A stretch of DNA of 64,000 nt from Plantibacter sp. ME-Dv--P-122b (lineage in GTDB: Bacteria > Actinomycetota > Actinomycetes > Actinomycetales > Microbacteriaceae), in assembly GCF_030209375.1 (NCBI RefSeq), contig NZ_JARVSC010000001.1, positions 372,001 to 436,000 of the forward strand, written 5' to 3'. The notes under the pieces were generated by a model that was given only the letters and a program-made list of their open reading frames with translations, was not told the origin of the DNA and did not search any database. The position numbers and the translations under genes were made by a program. This document shows positions 60,604-64,000 of the stretch, one piece after another. Within the stretch, counting starts at the first letter, position 1, and the number at the start of each line of letters is the position of its first letter.

Positions 60604-61914
60604 ATGGGCCCCTACTTCATGAGCAAGAAGCTTGCCGGCGCTTGGCGCCGGAGCCGGACGACCAACGCCGGATCGGCGTCCTCAGCGCGGTGGCGAGGAC
60701 GCCTCACCGCCGCCATCGTCATGTCGCTCGCGATCGTCGGGTCCTTCGGCGTCGCCGGTCCGGCGTCGGCAGCCGACTACCCCTCGTGGGACGACGTCCA
60801 GGCCGCGAAGGGCAACGAGGCCGCCAAGGCCGCCGAGGTCACGAACATCAAGAACTTCATCGTCCAGTTGCAGGACGAGCTGCAGGTCGCCCAGGACGAG
60901 GCCGAGAAGCGCGGTACGGAGTTCCAGGCCGCTGAGGAGGCCTTCTTCGAGGCCGACGCCCGAGCCACCGCGATCCAGTCGCAGGCCGATGCCAAGACGG
61001 CCGAGGCCGACACCGCCACGAAGCAGGCCGGTCGGGTCGCGTCACAGCTCTACCGCTCCGGCGGCGCCGACCTCAGCCTGAGCCTCTTCCTCGACGGCGA
61101 GAGCAAGGGCGCGACGGACCTCCTGTCGAAGCTCGGCAACATGAACCAGGTCGCCGAGCACAGCAACGGCGTCTACGAGCAGGCGGTCGCTGCACGCAAC
61201 ACCGCGGCTGCGCTCGGTGAACAGGCCGGTGTCGCCCGCGACGAGCGCGAATCGCTCCGACAGGCAGCACAGACGGCCATGGAGGCAGCGCAGGCGGCGG
61301 CGTCCGCGGCGGCGGACAAGCTCCAGAAGAACCAGGAGCTGATCGTCACGCTCAACGCCCAGCTGACCGCGTTGCAGGACACGACGGCGAAGACGGTCAA
61401 GGAGTTCGAGGCTGGTGAGGCGGCGCGGAAGGCCGCTGAGGCCGCGGCCGCGGCTGCGCGCGGCGAAAGCGCCGACGGCGGTCAGCTCAGCAGCCAGGGC
61501 TGGGCGATCCCGGCCTCCGGCAGCATCTCGGGCACCTACGGCTACCGCGATCCGATCTCCACCGGCGGCGGCAGCTCAGGCAGCTTCCACCGCGGCACCG
61601 ACATCGCAGGCGGCTGCGGGATCCCGATCTACGCGGCGACCTCCGGCACCGTGACCTACGCCGGTTGGTACGGCACGTACGGCAACTTCATCCTCATCGA
61701 CCACGGCTCCGGCGTCTCGACCGGCTACGCGCACATCGTGAACGGCGGCATCCAGGTCGGCGTCGGCTACCAGGTCTCCGCCGGACAGGTCATCGCCTAC
61801 GTCGGCACGACGGGCGCTTCCACCGGCTGCCACCTGCACTTCGAGGTCCGTATCAACGGCAGTGCGATCGACGCCCAGCCGTTCATGGCCGACCGCGGGG
61901 CGCCGCTCGGCTGA
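60604..61914 (+). CDS. M23 peptidase with N-terminal coiled coil (second of two)
   Basis: Up to 436 residues: a basic leader, hydrophobic segment (about 38-58) and ASA cleavage, then ADYPSWDDVQAAKGNEAAK, a coiled coil (about 65-285), and an M23 domain with HRGTD (about 329) and HLHFEV (about 409) zinc motifs. The mature start and coil resemble the NlpC/P60 protein at 34040 and the M23 protein at 49573; the closest in N-terminal sequence is the NlpC/P60 protein. Starts at 60604 and 60619 are both possible; neither has a strong ribosome site. It should cleave peptidoglycan peptides at division or growth. Confidence 0.88.
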   Translation: MGPYFMSKKLAGAWRRSRTTNAGSASSARWRGRLTAAIVMSLAIVGSFGVAGPASAADYPSWDDVQAAKGNEAAKAAEVTNIKNFIVQLQDELQVAQDEAEKRGTEFQAAEEAFFEADARATAIQSQADAKTAEADTATKQAGRVASQLYRSGGADLSLSLFLDGESKGATDLLSKLGNMNQVAEHSNGVYEQAVAARNTAAALGEQAGVARDERESLRQAAQTAMEAAQAAASAAADKLQKNQELIVTLNAQLTALQDTTAKTVKEFEAGEAARKAAEAAAAAARGESADGGQLSSQGWAIPASGSISGTYGYRDPISTGGGSSGSFHRGTDIAGGCGIPIYAATSGTVTYAGWYGTYGNFILIDHGSGVSTGYAHIVNGGIQVGVGYQVSAGQVIAYVGTTGASTGCHLHFEVRINGSAIDAQPFMADRGAPLG

Positions 61915-61934
61915 TCGAGCAGATCGACCCGCAC

Positions 61935-61974
61935 GACGAAGCGGCCGGCACCCGAGGGTGCCGGCCGCTTCGTC
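61935..61974. terminator. perfect 19-bp stem-loop between convergent genes
   Basis: 61935-61953 and 61956-61974 are perfect inverted repeats (arm begins GACGAAGCGGCCGGC) with a two-base loop, between the M23 gene and ppa. There is no U-tract. Confidence 0.7.
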
Positions 61975-62001
61975 ATGCGGTGTGCGGAGGTCCGCAGGGG
62001 G

Positions 62002-62493
62002 TCAGTGCCCCTCCGCCTTGAGCTTGTCGAAGCCCGCGAGGATGATCTTCTCGGCCGCGGCGGCGTCGCCCCAGCCGTCGATCCGCGCCCACTTGCCGGG
62101 CTCGGTGTCCTTGTAGTGGACGAAGAAGTGCTCGATCTCGTCGCGCGTCGCCTGCGGGATGTCGTTCAGGTCCTGGATGTGCGACCAGCGCGGGTCCTTG
62201 TACTGCACGGCGATGACCTTGTCGTCGCCGCCGCCGTCGTCCGTCATGTGGAGCACGCCGACGGGGCGGACCTTGATGCCGACGCCCGGGAAGGTCGGGA
62301 AGTCGAGCAGGACCAGCACGTCGACCGGGTCGCCGTCCTCGCCGAGGGTGTTCTCGAAGAAGCCGTAGTCGGCGGGGTAGACGAAGCTCGTGAACAGGAC
62401 GCGGTCCAGGAAGACCCGACCGGTCTCGTGGTCGATCTCGTACTTGTTGCGGCTGCCCCGCGGGATCTCGATGACGGCGTCGTACTCGGCCAT
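62002..62493 (-). CDS. ppa: inorganic pyrophosphatase (family I)
   Basis: A 163-residue family I pyrophosphatase that hydrolyses PPi released in biosynthesis. Seen are the substrate residues in SRNKYEID (about 15), FVYPADYGFFENT (about 39), the metal site GDPVDVLVL (about 55) and the later DDKVIAVQYKDPRW with KWARIDGWGDA. AAGGAG eight bases upstream fixes the start. It is divergent from tilS. Confidence 0.95.
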   Translation of the reverse strand: MAEYDAVIEIPRGSRNKYEIDHETGRVFLDRVLFTSFVYPADYGFFENTLGEDGDPVDVLVLLDFPTFPGVGIKVRPVGVLHMTDDGGGDDKVIAVQYKDPRWSHIQDLNDIPQATRDEIEHFFVHYKDTEPGKWARIDGWGDAAAAEKIILAGFDKLKAEGH

Positions 62494-62609
62494 AAGCCTG
62501 CTCCTTGCGCGGTTGGATGACGTTGAGTCGGCGCGGTCGCCGACGAGGACCAACCATAACCGATGCGTCCCGGAGCGGACGGTGTGGGGAGGAGCTCGGC
62601 GCGGTGCAA

Positions 62610-62615
62610 TAGCGT
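62610..62615 (+). promoter_or_regulatory. -10 box (TAGCGT) for a leaderless tilS transcript
   Basis: TAGCGT ends seven bases before the GTG at 62623 and no ribosome site intervenes. Confidence 0.4.
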
Positions 62616-62622
62616 GGTCCGC

Positions 62623-63630
62623 GTGAACGACGTCCGACCCCCGCTCCACCCGTCCGTCGCCGCCCTGCGGAAGGCGGTGCGCGACGCGATCGGGGGCACG
62701 GCGCCAGCGGCGTCACGTGACGTCGCCGGTGCCGACCTGCTCGTCGCGCTGAGCGGTGGCGCCGACTCGCTCGCGCTCGCCGCCGCGACCGCGTTCGAAG
62801 CCGGAAAGCTCGGGCTGCGGGCCGGCGCCGTGATCGTCGACCACGGACTGCAACCGGGCTCGGCCGACGTCGCGGCGCGTGCCGCGGACCAGGCGCGTGC
62901 CCTCGGGCTCGGCCCCGTCCTCGTCCGTGTCGTCGAGGTGGGCTTCGAGGGTGGCCCGGAGGCTGCGGCACGGGAGGCCCGGTACACCGCGCTCGACGCC
63001 GCGCGGGTCGAGGTCGGTGCGTCCCTGGTGTTGCTCGCGCACACCCTCGACGACCAGGCGGAGACCGTCCTCCTCGGCCTCGCCCGAGGGTCGGGCACCG
63101 GCAGCCTCCAGGGCATGGCGCCCGTCTCCGGTGCGCTCCTCCGACCGTTGCTCGGGATCCGGCGCTCCCAGACCCGTGAGGCGTGCGCTGCCGAAGGACT
63201 CGAACCGTGGCACGACCCGCACAACACCGACGACGCCTACGCGCGGGTCCGGGTCCGCGAGCGGGTCCTGCCGGTGCTCGAGGCGGAACTCGGGCCGGGG
63301 ATCGCCGAGGCCCTCGCCCGCACCGCCGACGCCGCGCGGGAGGACGCCGACGCGTTCGAGGAGATGATCGAGGAGACCATCGAAGAGCTCGTCGAGCACG
63401 CCGAGGCCGGGATCTCCGTCAGTGCCGGGGCCCTCGCCGCCAACCCGGCGGCGCTCCGCCAACGGATCATCCGGTACATCGTGCAGAGCGAGTTCGGCGT
63501 CTCGCTCACCAGGTCACAGACGATCGAGGTCGCGCGGCTCGTCACCGATTGGGCGGGCCAGGGGCCGATCGACCTGCCCGGCCTGCAGGCGTCGCGGCAC
63601 GCGGGGCGCATCGTCTTCGCCGCCCGCTGA
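62623..63630 (+). CDS. tilS: tRNA(Ile)-lysidine synthase
   Basis: A 335-residue N-type ATP pyrophosphatase that modifies the wobble C of tRNA-Ile (CAU anticodon) to lysidine. The PP-loop is VALSGGADSLALA (about residue 42), followed by VIVDHGLQPGS, HTLDDQAETVLLGLARGSG (about 145) and EPWHDPHNTD (about 200). The C-terminal substrate domain is shorter than in E. coli, as usual for actinobacteria. The next gene is hpt, a conserved order. Confidence 0.93.
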   Translation: MNDVRPPLHPSVAALRKAVRDAIGGTAPAASRDVAGADLLVALSGGADSLALAAATAFEAGKLGLRAGAVIVDHGLQPGSADVAARAADQARALGLGPVLVRVVEVGFEGGPEAAAREARYTALDAARVEVGASLVLLAHTLDDQAETVLLGLARGSGTGSLQGMAPVSGALLRPLLGIRRSQTREACAAEGLEPWHDPHNTDDAYARVRVRERVLPVLEAELGPGIAEALARTADAAREDADAFEEMIEETIEELVEHAEAGISVSAGALAANPAALRQRIIRYIVQSEFGVSLTRSQTIEVARLVTDWAGQGPIDLPGLQASRHAGRIVFAAR

Positions 63631-63678
63631 CCACGGCTTCCCGGGCAGCAGGCGCACGGGTGTCCGGGTCATCTCGCA

Positions 63679-63684
63679 TACACT
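63679..63684 (+). promoter_or_regulatory. -10 box (TACACT) for a leaderless hpt transcript
   Basis: TACACT ends six bases before the ATG at 63691. Confidence 0.4.
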
Positions 63685-63690
63685 CGACGC

Positions 63691-64000
63691 ATGGAGCAGA
63701 GCGACATTTCGGACGACCTCACGACCATCCTCGTCACCGAGCAGGAGATCCGCGACAAGCTCGCCGAACTCGCCCGGCAGATCGAGACCGACTACGCAGG
63801 CAAGGACGTCCTGCTCGTCGGTGTGCTGAAGGGTGCGGTCATGGTCATGGCCGACCTCGCGCGCGAACTCCGCATCCCGCTCTCGATGGACTGGATGGCC
63901 GTCAGCTCCTACGGTGCCGGCACGAAGTCGAGCGGTGTCGTCCAGATCCGCAAGGACCTCGACGCCGACCTCACGGACCGCCACGTCCTGATCGTCGAGG
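63691..64000 (+). CDS. hpt: hypoxanthine phosphoribosyltransferase, N-terminal part (3' end outside window)
   Basis: 103 complete codons are visible. The chain contains ILVTEQEIRDKLAELARQIE, LLVGVLKGAVMVMADLAREL (about 42-61) and MAVSSYGAGTKSSGVVQI, and stops within VLIVE, just before the phosphoribosyl-diphosphate loop EDIVDTG would be expected. The enzyme salvages hypoxanthine and guanine. In actinobacteria tilS-hpt is usually followed by ftsH. Confidence 0.93.
   Translation, partial: MEQSDISDDLTTILVTEQEIRDKLAELARQIETDYAGKDVLLVGVLKGAVMVMADLARELRIPLSMDWMAVSSYGAGTKSSGVVQIRKDLDADLTDRHVLIVE

Overview
The window is very GC-rich, with dense gene packing, frequent ATGA/GTGA start-stop overlaps, TANNNT-type -10 boxes placed 6-7 nt before start codons, a DUF222/HNH (13E12-type) endonuclease gene, RipA-like peptidoglycan hydrolases and a ppa / tilS-hpt arrangement. 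Together these point to a high-GC actinobacterium, most likely of the family Microbacteriaceae; this is inference from gene content and no database search was possible.

Layout. (1) 1-7.4 kb: housekeeping and metabolic genes: the 3' end of recQ, an acyl-CoA oxidase, a YpfJ-type metallopeptidase, a proline iminopeptidase, a NodB-fold deacetylase with a changed catalytic motif, a TagD-like cytidylyltransferase and a membrane-anchored protein. (2) 7.6-39.9 kb: a large surface-polysaccharide region. It holds the parts of a Wzx/Wzy-type pathway: a WbaP-type priming sugar transferase (31.1-32.7 kb), five glycosyltransferases, a Wzx-like flippase, a Wzy-like polymerase, a fused Wzz/BY-kinase with a divergent low-molecular-weight tyrosine phosphatase, three O-acyltransferases and a CDP-alcohol phosphotransferase. 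Two very large paralogous secreted proteins (1799 and 1363 residues; beta-propeller, Fn3, LamG and PKD domains) lie at its two ends, and a secreted parallel beta-helix protein lies inside it. These three secreted proteins share a roughly 200-residue module present five times in the window. Short C-rich/G-rich palindromes stand upstream of five transcription units in this region, at three of them as pairs about 22 bp apart and at a fixed distance from a -10-like hexamer; this looks like a common operator of an exopolysaccharide regulon and is the most notable observation here.

(3) 33-35.7 kb, inserted in that region: a MarR regulator, an NlpC/P60 peptidoglycan hydrolase and a DUF1801 protein. 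(4) 40-51.6 kb: an ArsB/NhaD-like transporter, a divergent flavin oxidoreductase / XRE-cupin regulator pair with a clear palindrome between them, several small membrane or DUF proteins, an MBL hydrolase, a LysR regulator, a TANGO2-like protein, coaBC, an M23 peptidase and an SGNH lipoprotein. (5) 51.7-54.8 kb: a molybdate uptake operon (MerR-HTH/TOBE protein, modA, modB, modC). (6) 54.8-59.8 kb: a GH25 lysozyme, a 46-residue acidic microprotein, an ArsC-HhH fusion coupled to a TetR regulator, and the HNH endonuclease gene flanked by dispersed palindromic repeats. (7) 59.9-64 kb: tRNA-Phe, tRNA-Asp and tRNA-Glu genes, a second M23 peptidase, ppa, tilS and the 5' end of hpt.

Five clusters of a dispersed palindromic repeat (core half-site TTCGACAGGCTCAG) sit mostly at 3' ends of genes. 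No CRISPR array, insertion sequence, prophage or rRNA was seen. Long open frames on the strand opposite to real genes are common in this base composition and were left out.
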